Source: an uncultured Roseobacter sp. (GTDB lineage: Bacteria; Pseudomonadota; Alphaproteobacteria; Rhodobacterales; Rhodobacteraceae). From it: 64,000 nucleotides of DNA. The DNA lies in the NCBI RefSeq assembly GCF_947496515.1, contig NZ_CANMDB010000001.1, positions 124,001-188,000 of the forward strand, written 5' to 3'. The notes beneath the pieces were generated by a model that saw only the letters and a list, made by a program, of their open reading frames with translations, was not told the origin of the DNA and did no database searches. The position numbers were made by a program, and so were the translations under genes. This document shows positions 29,889 through 38,658 of this stretch, piece by piece; the first letter of the stretch is position 1; the number at the start of each line of letters is the position of its first letter.

Positions 29889-30389
29889 ATGGCATTCACG
29901 GTGTCGACCCTTACCCCTAACCACGCAATGGCTTGGTTGTACCTGTTGCGAGAGGGCACACGGGCCTTTCCGCTCGGGTTCCTGACAAGCGCGGAGGAAG
30001 CCGCCGAGACAACCGAAACCGATGCTCAAGACATCCTCAAGCATGGAAATTTTCGCGGTGTTTTTGACAGCACCAGCCTCATCGGATTTTGCGGCTACCG
30101 CAGATCGCCGCGGGCAAGGCTGGCGCATCGTGCTGAGCTGGGGCCGTTTTTCGTCCGTGCAGCGTCTCACCGGCAGGGGGCGGCGCTGGCGATGCTGCGC
30201 GCGGTCTCGGACGAAGCGCGCAGCGCGGGCGTCTGCTATCTGGATCTGTCCGTTGATACCGCCAATTTCCGGGCAATCCGCTTTTACGAACGCGCGGGCT
30301 TTCGGCGGTTGGCGCTGAAGCCGGATGAGGTGCGCATCGACGGTATCCCGCGCGATGACTATCTCTACCGCCTTGATTTAGAGACATAA
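29889..30389 (+). CDS. GNAT-family N-acetyltransferase
   Basis: 166 residues from ATG 29889 with AAGGAG upstream. The acetyl-CoA pyrophosphate loop region is degenerate (ASHRQGAALAMLRAVSDEAR), and the C-terminal half has YLDLSVDTANFRAIRFYERAGFRRL, the typical GNAT beta5-alpha4 segment. The acyl acceptor is unknown. It converges on rplI; one bidirectional hairpin separates them. Confidence 0.78.
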   Translation: MAFTVSTLTPNHAMAWLYLLREGTRAFPLGFLTSAEEAAETTETDAQDILKHGNFRGVFDSTSLIGFCGYRRSPRARLAHRAELGPFFVRAASHRQGAALAMLRAVSDEARSAGVCYLDLSVDTANFRAIRFYERAGFRRLALKPDEVRIDGIPRDDYLYRLDLET

Positions 30390-30419
30390 AAAAAACCGGA
30401 CGCGATGCGCCCGGCTTTC
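30388..30419 (-). terminator. Intrinsic terminator of the rpsF-rpsR-rplI operon (bidirectional)
   Basis: On the minus strand GCCGGGCGC-ATC-GCGTCCGG folds into a stable stem and is followed by eight T. On the plus strand the same hairpin serves the GNAT gene with only a short T run. Confidence 0.85.
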
Positions 30420-30438
30420 AATCATCTTGCAGGTCAGA

Positions 30439-31074
30439 TTACCGACCGGCAGTGTCTTCCTGATCGCCCGAGGCGGGGGTCTCGTCAGAGACGGCCTCTG
30501 CCAGGTCGTCATCGTCGGAGGTCGCAGCACCGATATCCTCGAAGAGCTCGGAGATTTCGAACTCTGCTGCGGCTTCTTCCTCGGCGGCCAGTTCCTGGAT
30601 GGATTTACCGGCGGCCTGCAGTTCCGCTTCCTCGGGGGAGCGGGCCACGTTCAGTTCGATGTTTGCATCCACCTCGGGGTGGAGTACGACCTGCACATCG
30701 TGCAGGCCCAATTCCTTGATGGGTTGCAGCACGACCTGTTTGCGGTCCACCGAGAACCCGGCCTCTGTCGCTGCATCAGCGGCATCGCGGGTGGTCACGG
30801 AGCCGTAGAGCGCACCGGAATCGGAGGCAGAGCGGATCACGATGAACTGTTGACCGTCGAGCTTGGCGGCCAGCGCCTCCGCTTCTTTCTTGGTCTCCAG
30901 GTTGCGCGCCTCAAGCTGGGCTTTCTGCTCTTCGAAGGCTTCGATATTGGCCTTGGATGCGCTGAGCGCCTTGCCCTGTGGCAGCAGGAAGTTACGCGCG
31001 TAGCCGGGCTTCACATCGACGACTTCGCCCATCTGACCCAGCTTTGCGACACGTTCGAGAAGGATAACTTGCAT
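30439..31074 (-). CDS. rplI: 50S ribosomal protein L9, with acidic C-terminal extension
   Basis: 211 residues against about 150 in most bacteria. The N-terminal domain starts [21 protein letters not shown] with [15 protein letters not shown], the L9 signature, followed by the long central helix and the C-terminal RNA-binding domain ending near 150. The remaining 60 residues are acidic and Ala/Glu/Asp-rich ([30 protein letters not shown]). Similar tails are known in related alphaproteobacteria. Last gene of the rpsF-rpsR-rplI operon. Confidence 0.95.
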   Translation of the reverse strand: MQVILLERVAKLGQMGEVVDVKPGYARNFLLPQGKALSASKANIEAFEEQKAQLEARNLETKKEAEALAAKLDGQQFIVIRSASDSGALYGSVTTRDAADAATEAGFSVDRKQVVLQPIKELGLHDVQVVLHPEVDANIELNVARSPEEAELQAAGKSIQELAAEEEAAAEFEISELFEDIGAATSDDDDLAEAVSDETPASGDQEDTAGR

Positions 31075-31084
31075 GTCTTTCTCC

Positions 31085-31312
31085 TTACTTCACGGCGTAG
31101 GGCAGCAGGGCGAGGAAACGCGCGCGTTTGATGGCGCGGGCCAGTTCGCGTTGCTTCTTGGCGGAGACAGCGGTGATCCGGCTGGGCACGATCTTGCCCC
31201 GCTCGGAGATGTAGCGCTGCAGCAGCCGGGTGTCTTTGTAGTCGATCTTGGGTGCGTTGTCGCCCGAGAAGGGGCAGACTTTGCGACGGCGGAAAAATGG
31301 TTTTGCGGCCAT
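31085..31312 (-). CDS. rpsR: 30S ribosomal protein S18
   Basis: 75 residues, standard length. The core [19 protein letters not shown] and the tail [14 protein letters not shown] are the S18 signatures. It binds S6 and 16S rRNA on the platform of the small subunit. It lies 26 bases downstream of rpsF and 10 bases upstream of rplI. Confidence 0.97.
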   Translation of the reverse strand: MAAKPFFRRRKVCPFSGDNAPKIDYKDTRLLQRYISERGKIVPSRITAVSAKKQRELARAIKRARFLALLPYAVK

Positions 31313-31338
31313 GGGTTAGGTCCTTCCTATCTACGGGA

Positions 31339-31692
31339 TCAACGGCGCTCGCGGCGGCCTTCGCGCTCATCGCGCTTTTGCATCTGCACGGATGGCAGCT
31401 CGGCGTGGGTGTCGACCTTGATGGTCAGCACACGCATCACGTCGTCGTGCAGCCGCATCAGGCGCTCCATCTCCTGCACGGCAGGTGCGGGCGCGTCCGA
31501 GCGCAAAAAGGCATAGTGCCCCTTGCGGTTCTTGTTGATCTTGTAGGCCATCGTCTTGACGCCCCAATACTCGTGATCGACCAGCGATCCACCGTTATCG
31601 GACAGGACGGTTCCAAAATGTTCGATCAGCCCTTCGGCCTGCGTGTTGGACAGGTCCTGGCGCGCGATCATAACATGCTCGTACAAAGGCAT
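31339..31692 (-). CDS. rpsF: 30S ribosomal protein S6
   Basis: 117 residues. It starts MPLYEHVMIARQDLSNTQ and contains EYWGVKTMAYKINKNRKGHY, the S6 signature. The tail is rich in Arg and Glu (MQKRDEREGRRERR). It heads the operon; the 5' region to about 31800 contains a GC-rich hairpin that may be a regulatory leader. Confidence 0.97.
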   Translation of the reverse strand: MPLYEHVMIARQDLSNTQAEGLIEHFGTVLSDNGGSLVDHEYWGVKTMAYKINKNRKGHYAFLRSDAPAPAVQEMERLMRLHDDVMRVLTIKVDTHAELPSVQMQKRDEREGRRERR

Positions 31693-31730
31693 GTGCGTTC
31701 CTCATTTCTATCAAGGCGCATTTCAAAGAG

Positions 31731-31754
31731 GGGGCCTGAGTGCCCTGCGGCCCC
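31731..31754 (-). promoter_or_regulatory. Hairpin in the rpsF leader
   Basis: GGGGCC and GGCCCC pair across a 12-base loop, about 40 bases upstream of the rpsF start. Ribosomal S6-S18 operons are often autoregulated through a leader RNA bound by the S6-S18 complex. Whether this hairpin is that element is an inference from position alone. Confidence 0.3.
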
Positions 31755-32001
31755 GTCACGAGAGACTGCGCGGTTGGTTGGTAAGCAAGGCAGCGGCTCG
31801 TATACACGCTTTGTCGCGGCGCGCAAGCCCGCGTGTGCGTGTTGGTCGTGGTACAGGCCCTTGGAGGTCTGTTCACCGCCGCGCGAGACCGCATGTTGCT
31901 GTTCATTGCCGCGCACGAGTTGTTTGATGCCGCGCAATTGCCGCGGGCGCAATTGATCCCATTTATAGAGGTACCTTGATCCAACACAGGAGACATCTCA
32001 T

Positions 32002-32574
32002 ATGAAAGCTCTCGTCCTTGCGGCCGCACTCACCGCCACCGCCGGTATGGCCACCGCCTCGGCAGAGAAATACGTGCTCGACAGCAGCCACAGCCAGGTT
32101 CTGTTCAGCTACAATCACCTTGGTTATTCCACCACCTTTGGCATGTTTTCGGGCTTTGAAGGCGAGATCATGTTCGATGCGGACGATCCCGCCGCCTCCT
32201 CTGTCACCGTGTCGATGCCCGTCATGAGCATGTTCACCGGCTGGGAAAAGCGCGAAGACCATTTCATGGGGGCGGATTTCTTCGGTGCCGAAGAAGATGA
32301 CATGATCACTTTCACCTCCACTTCCATCGAGGTGACGGGCGAGGATACGGCCAAGATTACCGGCGATCTGACGATGAATGACACGACAAAGGAAGTCGTG
32401 CTGGACGCGGTGCTGAACCAGACGGGCACCCATCCGATGGCCAATAAGGAGTGGGCCGGTTTCGATGCCACCACGACGCTGCTGCGCTCGGACTTTGGCG
32501 TGGGTGCGTTTGCGCCGGCGGTGAGCGATGAGGTGGACGTGAGGATCTCCATCGAGGCGTCCAAGGCGGAGTAG
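32002..32574 (+). CDS. YceI family periplasmic protein
   Basis: 190 residues with a signal peptide (MKALVLAAALTATAGMATASA) and ATG 32002 after AGGAGA. The YceI lipocalin-like barrel is seen in YVLDSSHSQVLFSYNHLGYS and the turn MGADFFGAEEDDMITFTS, with VTGDLTMND-like repeats later. Family members bind isoprenoid lipids such as ubiquinone-8 precursors. It converges on a cytochrome b561 gene that carries its own YceI domain. Confidence 0.9.
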   Translation: MKALVLAAALTATAGMATASAEKYVLDSSHSQVLFSYNHLGYSTTFGMFSGFEGEIMFDADDPAASSVTVSMPVMSMFTGWEKREDHFMGADFFGAEEDDMITFTSTSIEVTGEDTAKITGDLTMNDTTKEVVLDAVLNQTGTHPMANKEWAGFDATTTLLRSDFGVGAFAPAVSDEVDVRISIEASKAE

Positions 32575-32598
32575 ACCTGACGTATGTGATAGTGAGGC

Positions 32599-32626
32599 GG
32601 GCCGTGCGGATGCGCGGCCCTTTTTT
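32599..32626 (+). terminator. Intrinsic terminator after yceI
   Basis: GGGCCG and CGGCCC arms around an inner loop, followed by six T, 24 bases past the yceI stop. Classical Rho-independent form. Confidence 0.85.
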
Positions 32627-32698
32627 GTAGCGCGGGCGGGCTGTCCGACCGAGAACGCCAAGTCTTGCCGATCCGACGCTGCCCTGCCAATTCTGCGC

Positions 32699-32724
32699 CG
32701 CAAGGTTTTTCGAAAAACCTTGCG
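32699..32724 (+). terminator. TTCGAA-centred palindrome, second element behind yceI
   Basis: A perfect 26-bp palindrome with arms CGCAAGGTTTTTC and GAAAAACCTTGCG. It lies 124 bases past yceI, behind a classical terminator, so here it is either redundant or serves another purpose. Confidence 0.55.
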
Positions 32725-32880
32725 CCCCGCGATGGCGCGATGATCACATTCGCTGCCAATTTCCGGCGAAAACCGGCCTAAATGCCGGCGCTCTGGCCAG
32801 TCAGAACCGGTATCGTCGGTGCCCCGGCGGATGGAATGCCTGGAAACGCTGGCAGACGTCTCGCCTTGTTCGCCGCGCGC

Positions 32881-32902
32881 AAGGGTTTTTCGAAGAACCC
32901 TT
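32881..32902 (-). terminator. TTCGAA-centred palindrome after the b561-YceI gene
   Basis: Arms AAGGGTTTTTC and GAAGAACCCTT with one mismatched pair, 49 bases past the stop of the minus-strand b561-YceI gene. Confidence 0.55.
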
Positions 32903-32951
32903 TTCGGGATGCAGCCGAGATGGCCTGCGCAGCGCCGTCTTCCCCTTGTTC

Positions 32952-34151
32952 CTAGCCGCCCTGCGCTGCCGTGAGCGAGATTGCCACGTCCACCCCGAAG
33001 CCGAGCGAGCCTTCGTCGGTCTGCCCGTCGCCGATGTTGTAGTCGCGCCGGTCAAGCCGGGTATCGGCCGCGACCGTGGCGATGCCCCCGGTGATATCGA
33101 GGGTGAAGGGGAAGCTCAGAGGCAGCGACTGATCCTTGATGGTCAGGGTGCCGTCGGCCACATACCCATCGCCCTGCCGGATGAGGTCAGCGGTAAATTG
33201 CGCCGTTGGATGGGCTTGGGCATTGAAGAAGTCAGCGCCCATCGCCTGACCGGTTACCGACCCGAGGCTGAGTGAGCCGATCGCAATCGTGACCTCCACA
33301 TCGCCTGCCACACCGTCGGTTACGGTCTCGTCAAAGCTGATGGCAGCGGTCCAGTTCGTGAAGCTGCCCGCGACCTCCGATCCCATCTGGGTGATGCTGA
33401 TGCCGATCTCACCTTCTTGCACAACCCACTCGGACTGCACCGCGGCAAGCTCTGCGGCGGCGCCCGCGGTGGTGTGCTTTTCGTAAAGACCCAGGGTGCT
33501 GCCGATTGCTAGCGCCCCGCCCCAGGCGGCGATGGCCGCGACCAGCGGCAGGGCGACCCGGTGACCGCTGGCCGCGCGCGCCACCTCTGGTCGCCCGGGC
33601 AGCATCCGCCGCAGCGTCGCGTCCTTGTCGATCACGTGGTGTTTCATCGCGCCTGCCGCGTGCAACAGCAGCGAGACCAGCAAGACCCGCTCGAACACCA
33701 CATGCAGCCCGGCGGCGGCGGAGGCGAGCTCTTCGGATTTTGGCACAAACGGCAGGTTCTGGCCCAGCGGCCACCAGATCGGTGCGAAACCGGTGGTGGC
33801 GGCGTGATGTACCCAGCCCGACAGCGGCACCAGCAAAAGCGAGCCATAAAGCAGCCAGTGCACCGTCTCGGCGGCGAAGCTTTCCAGCTTGCGATCCGGG
33901 TGCAGCAGGCCGGGTTTGGGCTGGCTCAAGGCCCAGCCGATCCGGGCGAGCGCCACGAAAAAGACGGTGACACCAAGAGTTTTGTGCAGGGAAAACAGCC
34001 AGGCTTTGCGCGCCAGTTGCTCCGACGTCTCGTAGGGCAACCAGTTGGCCACGACCCCCAGAGGGATTAGCGTCACTATCAACAGGGCCGTCAGCCAGTG
34101 AAAGCTCTTTGTGACGGCGCCGTAATGCGTGGCGGTATTGCTGAGCGCCAT
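32952..34151 (-). CDS. Cytochrome b561 - YceI fusion protein
   Basis: 399 residues. About 1-190 is a four-helix bacterial cytochrome b561 domain with candidate haem histidines in KSFHWLTALL, SLHKTLGV, VHWLLYGS and AGLHVVFERVLL plus LLLHAAGAMKHH. A fifth hydrophobic segment (LPLVAAIAAWGGALAIGS) leads to a YceI domain from about 240 to the end (WVVQEGEIGISITQMG ... MGADFFNAQAHPTAQF ... DRRDYNIGDG). The fusion suggests quinone-linked electron transfer at the membrane with a periplasmic lipid-binding module. Such fusions are known in proteobacteria. Confidence 0.88.
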   Translation of the reverse strand: MALSNTATHYGAVTKSFHWLTALLIVTLIPLGVVANWLPYETSEQLARKAWLFSLHKTLGVTVFFVALARIGWALSQPKPGLLHPDRKLESFAAETVHWLLYGSLLLVPLSGWVHHAATTGFAPIWWPLGQNLPFVPKSEELASAAAGLHVVFERVLLVSLLLHAAGAMKHHVIDKDATLRRMLPGRPEVARAASGHRVALPLVAAIAAWGGALAIGSTLGLYEKHTTAGAAAELAAVQSEWVVQEGEIGISITQMGSEVAGSFTNWTAAISFDETVTDGVAGDVEVTIAIGSLSLGSVTGQAMGADFFNAQAHPTAQFTADLIRQGDGYVADGTLTIKDQSLPLSFPFTLDITGGIATVAADTRLDRRDYNIGDGQTDEGSLGFGVDVAISLTAAQGG

Positions 34152-34446
34152 GGCGAGGCTCCCCCGGTTTGATTTCGTGTGTGGTACGGTCGCGCGCGTC
34201 GCGCAACCGCGGTGTCTCGATGCTGTGTGCCCGTGTCGGCCCCAAAAGGTTCATTGCGGCGGCTGCGAAAGGCGACCGTGATGATTTGACCGCGCGCCCA
34301 GCCCAGCTTTTCCGGGAAAGATAGCTTAAGACCTTGCAGACGCAATGGCAGCCGTCGCACGCTCTGTGTGCGCTGGCGCGCTCGTGTTGCCTCCCCGGCG
34401 CGGGCAGGCTAAGCCCTGTGGCAGAGCAAGAAACGGGGGGCATGTC

Positions 34447-35391
34447 ATGAGCATCGCATTTGTTTTTCCGGGGCAGGGCGCGCAGGCCATTGGGATGGGC
34501 TACGCGCTCGCTCGGGCCTATCCGGACGCGCGTGCGGTTTTCGAGGAAGTGGACGCTGCGCTCGGCGTGGCGCTGAGCAAGCTGATCTGGGAAGGCGATC
34601 TGGAAGAGTTGACGCTGACGCAGAACGCGCAACCGGCGCTGATGGCCACATCTCTCGCCGCGCTGCGCGCGCTGGAGGCCGAAGGGCTGGGACTGGATCG
34701 GGCAGGCTATGTGGCTGGGCACTCGCTGGGTGAATATTCCGCACTGGCAGCGGCGGGCAGCCTGTCGGTGACCGACGCAGCCCGGCTTTTGCGGACGCGC
34801 GGTCAGGCGATGCAGGCCGCCGTACCGGTGGGCGAGGGAGCCATGGCGGCGATCCTCGGGCTCGACATCGACACCGTCTCGGCACTGGCGGCGGAGGCAG
34901 CGGGCGATCAGGTCTGCGCGGTCGCCAACGAGAATGATCCCGCGCAAAACGTGGTCTCTGGCCATAAGGATGCCGTTGAACGCGCCTGCGCCCTTGCCAA
35001 GGAGAAAGGGGCCAAGCGCGCGCTGATGCTGCCTGTGTCCGCGCCGTTTCATTGCCCGCTGATGGCACCCGCGGCGGAGGTCATGGCCGAGGCACTGGCA
35101 GAGGTGGATCTGAAGGTACCGCAGGTCCCGCTGGTCGCCAACGTCACGGCAGAAGCTGTCAGCACACCCCCGGAGATCAAGGCGCTGCTCATCCAGCAGG
35201 TCACAGGACAGGTGCGCTGGAAAACCTCCGTGGGCTGGATGGTCGCCCATGGCATCAGCGACTTTTGGGAAATCGGGGCCGGCAAGGCGCTGAGCGGCAT
35301 GATCCGCCGCATCGCCAAGGAAGCCGGCACCCGGGCCATCGGAACGCCGGATGATATTGCGGCACTGAAAGAGCAAGAGGGACAGGCATGA
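34447..35391 (+). CDS. fabD: Malonyl-CoA:ACP transacylase
   Basis: 314 residues from ATG 34447 (MSIAFVFPGQGAQ). The nucleophile Ser93 is in AGHSLGEYSAL and the catalytic His202 in PVSAPFHCPLM. It moves malonyl groups from CoA to ACP for fatty acid synthesis. The open frame extends upstream to 34345, but the extra residues are unlike the family. It overlaps fabG by ATGA and is the first gene of fabD-fabG-acpP-fabF. Confidence 0.96.
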   Translation: MSIAFVFPGQGAQAIGMGYALARAYPDARAVFEEVDAALGVALSKLIWEGDLEELTLTQNAQPALMATSLAALRALEAEGLGLDRAGYVAGHSLGEYSALAAAGSLSVTDAARLLRTRGQAMQAAVPVGEGAMAAILGLDIDTVSALAAEAAGDQVCAVANENDPAQNVVSGHKDAVERACALAKEKGAKRALMLPVSAPFHCPLMAPAAEVMAEALAEVDLKVPQVPLVANVTAEAVSTPPEIKALLIQQVTGQVRWKTSVGWMVAHGISDFWEIGAGKALSGMIRRIAKEAGTRAIGTPDDIAALKEQEGQA

Positions 35392-36125
35392 CCGATCTGA
35401 CAGGAAAGAACGCGCTGATCACCGGCGCATCGGGCGGCATTGGAGCAGAGATCGCGCGCGCGCTGCATGCCGCGGGTGCCGTGGTGGGCCTGTCGGGGAC
35501 GCGGGTCGAACCGCTGGAGGCGCTGGCCGGTGAGCTGGGGGATCGCGCGCATGTGCTGCCCTGCAACCTCGGGGATGCGGAGGCGGTTGCCGCCCTGCCC
35601 AAAAAGGCCGCAGAAGCGATGGGATCGGTCGATATTCTGGTGAACAACGCAGGCGTGACCCGCGACAACCTCTTCATGCGCATGTCCGATGAGGAATGGA
35701 GCCAGGTGCTGGAGGTAAACCTGACCGCGACGTTCAAACTGTGCAAGGGCGTGATGCGCGGCATGATGAAGGCCCGCTGGGGCCGGATCATCAATATCTC
35801 CTCCGTGGTGGGCGCGACCGGCAACCCGGGCCAGGCGAATTACGCGGCCTCCAAGGCGGGGATGGTCGGCATGTCCAAAAGCCTTGCCTATGAAGTGGCG
35901 AGCCGCGGGATCACCGTGAACGCCGTGGCGCCTGGGTTTATCGAGACGGCGATGACGGACAAGCTGACCGATGATCAGAAGGCCGCGATCATGGGCCAGA
36001 TCCCTGCGGGCCGCATGGGCACGCCGGGTGATATTGCCGCCGCCGTGCGCTATCTGGCGAGCGACGAGGCGGGCTACATCACCGGGACCACCTTGCATGT
36101 AAACGGCGGTATGGCCATGTTGTAG
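35388..36125 (+). CDS. fabG: 3-oxoacyl-ACP reductase
   Basis: 245 residues, a classical short-chain dehydrogenase. NADP site is TGASGGIG; NNAG at 86-89; the catalytic Ser139, Tyr152 and Lys156 lie in INISSVV and NYAASKAGM. The C-terminus ends GYITGTTLHVNGGMAM, typical of FabG. It reduces beta-ketoacyl-ACP with NADPH. Translationally coupled to fabD. Confidence 0.96.
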   Translation: MTDLTGKNALITGASGGIGAEIARALHAAGAVVGLSGTRVEPLEALAGELGDRAHVLPCNLGDAEAVAALPKKAAEAMGSVDILVNNAGVTRDNLFMRMSDEEWSQVLEVNLTATFKLCKGVMRGMMKARWGRIINISSVVGATGNPGQANYAASKAGMVGMSKSLAYEVASRGITVNAVAPGFIETAMTDKLTDDQKAAIMGQIPAGRMGTPGDIAAAVRYLASDEAGYITGTTLHVNGGMAML

Positions 36126-36377
36126 GACACCGCTGAGGCCCCCAACCCAGACGTGCACAATGCGTTTGCCATCTGTGGCGCTTGTGCTAAAGGGGGCGCA
36201 GAATCCAGACCCCGCAGGTCACAAGGACCTGTGGACAGCTCAGAAACAGTTCTGCGATTGCAGGGCTGACACGGGCAGAGCCGCCCCTTTGGGGCACAGG
36301 CACGCTGCATCGCACATGCGGAACAGCGGGCAACCGAAAGGGGCCGATCAACCGGCCCGAATGAATGAGGGACTATT

Positions 36378-36611
36378 ATGAGCGACATCGCTGATCGCGT
36401 GAAGAAAATCGTTGTGGAGCACCTGGGTGTCGAAGAAGAGAAGGTCACCGAGAATGCCTCGTTCATCGACGATCTGGGGGCAGACAGCCTCGATACCGTC
36501 GAACTGGTGATGGCTTTCGAAGAAGAGTTCGGTATCGAGATCCCGGATGACGCGGCCGAGACCATCCAGACGTTCGGCGATGCGGTGAAGTTCATCTCCG
36601 AAGCATCCTGA
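36378..36611 (+). CDS. acpP: Acyl carrier protein
   Basis: 77 residues, highly acidic. Ser37 in [18 protein letters not shown] is the phosphopantetheine site. It carries acyl intermediates for the Fab enzymes. A 252-base gap separates it from fabG, and a good terminator follows, so it is probably a separate, highly expressed transcript. Confidence 0.98.
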   Translation: MSDIADRVKKIVVEHLGVEEEKVTENASFIDDLGADSLDTVELVMAFEEEFGIEIPDDAAETIQTFGDAVKFISEAS

Positions 36612-36651
36612 GCGACGCATCGGGCCGCTGGCCCGGCATCGCGAGACAGAG

Positions 36652-36680
36652 GGCGTCTTTCCGTGAGGAAGACGCCTTTT
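36652..36680 (+). terminator. Intrinsic terminator after acpP
   Basis: GGCGTCTT and AAGACGCC arms with a short loop, followed by four T, 40 bases past the acpP stop. Confidence 0.85.
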
Positions 36681-36783
36681 CTCGTTGGGGGCTCTCTCTC
36701 GGGGGTTGAATTGAGGCATGCTCCTGCGCAAGTCTTGCCCGAGAGGGCGCCAAGCCACGGTGACGGAGAACAGAGGCAGCGGT

Positions 36784-37317
36784 ATGTCGCGCACAATACC
36801 CACGATCAACACGCAGCGGCTGACGTTGCGCGGGATGCGACCGGAAGATTTTCGCCGCTACGCGCAGCTCTGGGCCATGCCCGAGGTGGTGGCGCATATC
36901 GACGGTGTGCCGCGGTCCGGGGCGAAGGCATGGGATGCGTTTTTGCGCAATGCGGGCCATTGGCAGATCACAGGTTTCGGGCAATGGGCGATCCATCAGC
37001 ACCGTGCACCTGAGATGGCCGGACAGGCCGGTTTCTTTTACGGCAAGCGTGAGCTGGGCGAGGATTTCGACAACGATCCCGAAGCAGGCTGGGTGCTGGC
37101 GCCCGAGGCGCATGGTAAGGGGCTGGGGATGGAGGCGGCGCGCGCCGCACACGACTGGTTTGACCGGGTGGTGACGGGTCGGTTGGTGTGCATGATCGCC
37201 CCTGATCACGCCGCATCGCTGCGCATCGCGGATGCCCTCGGCTACCGGCTGCTGCGCGAGGCGCAATACAACGACAAACCGGTGCAGTTGATGGTGCGCA
37301 AGGGCCCGCCGTCTTGA
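36784..37317 (+). CDS. GNAT-family N-acetyltransferase (RimJ/RimL-like)
   Basis: 177 residues from ATG 36784 (MSRTIPTINTQRLTLRGM). The beginning INTQRLTLRGMRPEDF and middle GWVLAPEAHGKGLGMEAA, the acetyl-CoA loop, identify an Acetyltransf_3 member, with ASLRIADALGYRLL at the end. The acceptor is unknown. It is inserted between acpP and fabF; being in a fatty acid cluster does not by itself indicate a lipid role. Confidence 0.85.
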   Translation: MSRTIPTINTQRLTLRGMRPEDFRRYAQLWAMPEVVAHIDGVPRSGAKAWDAFLRNAGHWQITGFGQWAIHQHRAPEMAGQAGFFYGKRELGEDFDNDPEAGWVLAPEAHGKGLGMEAARAAHDWFDRVVTGRLVCMIAPDHAASLRIADALGYRLLREAQYNDKPVQLMVRKGPPS

Positions 37318-37398
37318 CGCGACGGGCGCGCGGAGTGCTCTTGCATCAAAACCGCGCGGCACTGTATGGGAAGGCACTGAATTGGAAGGGGCATTGCG

Positions 37399-38658
37399 AT
37401 GCGCAGAGTAGTTGTCACGGGGCTTGGTCTGGTCACGCCATTGGCGGACGGGGTTGAGGCAAGCTGGTCGCGGTTGCTGGACGGACATTCTGGCGCAGGG
37501 CCGATCACCGGGTTTGACGCGAGCGATCTGGTCACACAATACGCCTGCGAAGTGCCTCTGGGCGATGGTACCGACAGCACCTTTAACGCCGATGCCTATA
37601 TGGCGCCCAAGGATCAGCGCAAGATCGATACCTTTATCCTGTTCGGGATGGCCGCCGCCCAACAGGCGGTGGAGGACGCAGGCTGGCAACCCGAGGACAC
37701 CGAGAGCCTTGAGCGCACCGGCGTTCTGATCGGGTCGGGCATCGGTGGTCTGAATTCGATTGCCAACACGGCCATCACGATGAAGGAAAAAGGGCCGCGC
37801 CGTGTCTCGCCCTTCTTTGTGCCGGGCGCGCTGATCAACCTGATCTCGGGTCAGGTGTCGATCAAATACGGGTTCAAGGGGCCCAATCATTCCGTCGTGA
37901 CGGCCTGTTCCACGGGCGCGCACGCCATCGGTGATGCGAGCCGTCTGATCGGGGTCGGTGATGCGGACGTGATGATCGCGGGCGGGGCCGAGGCGGCCAT
38001 TTGCGAGATCGGTATCGCCGGGTTCAACGCCTGCAAGGCGCTCAGCACCAAGCGGGGCGATGATCCGAAATCCGCCAGCCGACCCTATGATGCAGATCGC
38101 GACGGTTTCGTCATGGGCGAAGGCGCGGGCATCGTGGTGCTGGAGGAATATGAGCACGCCAAGGCCCGGGGCGCGAAGATCTACGCGGAAGTGCTGGGCT
38201 ACGGGTTGTCGGGCGATGCCTATCACATCACGGCGCCGTCAGAGGACGGTGAGGGCGGTGAGCGCTCGATGCGCGCGGCGTTGAAGAACGCAGGGCTGGC
38301 GCCGTCTGATCTGGATTATATCAACGCGCATGGTACCTCGACCATGGCTGACACCATCGAGCTTGGCGCGGTGGAGCGGCTCTTGGGCGATCACGCAGGC
38401 ACTGTCACCATGTCCTCGACCAAATCCGCGACAGGGCATTTGCTGGGCGCTGCAGGCGCGATCGAGGCGATCTTCTCGATCCTCGCGATCCGCGATCAGG
38501 TCGCACCGCCGACTATCAACCTGGACAATCCGGCCGTGGAGACGCCGATTGATCTGGCACCCAACGCCAAGCGGGAGCGCGAGATCAATGTGGCACTGTC
38601 GAACTCCTTCGGGTTTGGCGGCACCAACGCCAGCCTGATCGTCGGGAAGCCGCGCTGA
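37399..38658 (+). CDS. fabF: 3-oxoacyl-ACP synthase II
   Basis: 419 residues. The catalytic triad of a ketosynthase is present: Cys170 in VVTACSTGAHAIG, His311 in INAHGTSTMAD and His347 in SATGHLLGAAG. It elongates acyl-ACP with malonyl-ACP. The start ATG follows AAGGGG. Its TGA shares one base with the ATG of mltG (TGATG). Confidence 0.96.
   Translation: MRRVVVTGLGLVTPLADGVEASWSRLLDGHSGAGPITGFDASDLVTQYACEVPLGDGTDSTFNADAYMAPKDQRKIDTFILFGMAAAQQAVEDAGWQPEDTESLERTGVLIGSGIGGLNSIANTAITMKEKGPRRVSPFFVPGALINLISGQVSIKYGFKGPNHSVVTACSTGAHAIGDASRLIGVGDADVMIAGGAEAAICEIGIAGFNACKALSTKRGDDPKSASRPYDADRDGFVMGEGAGIVVLEEYEHAKARGAKIYAEVLGYGLSGDAYHITAPSEDGEGGERSMRAALKNAGLAPSDLDYINAHGTSTMADTIELGAVERLLGDHAGTVTMSSTKSATGHLLGAAGAIEAIFSILAIRDQVAPPTINLDNPAVETPIDLAPNAKREREINVALSNSFGFGGTNASLIVGKPR

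Noticed and set aside
33409-35376. 655-codon minus-strand frame across fabD and the b561 gene
   Set aside because: It is antisense to fabD and out of frame with the b561 gene; composition is that of a shadow frame.
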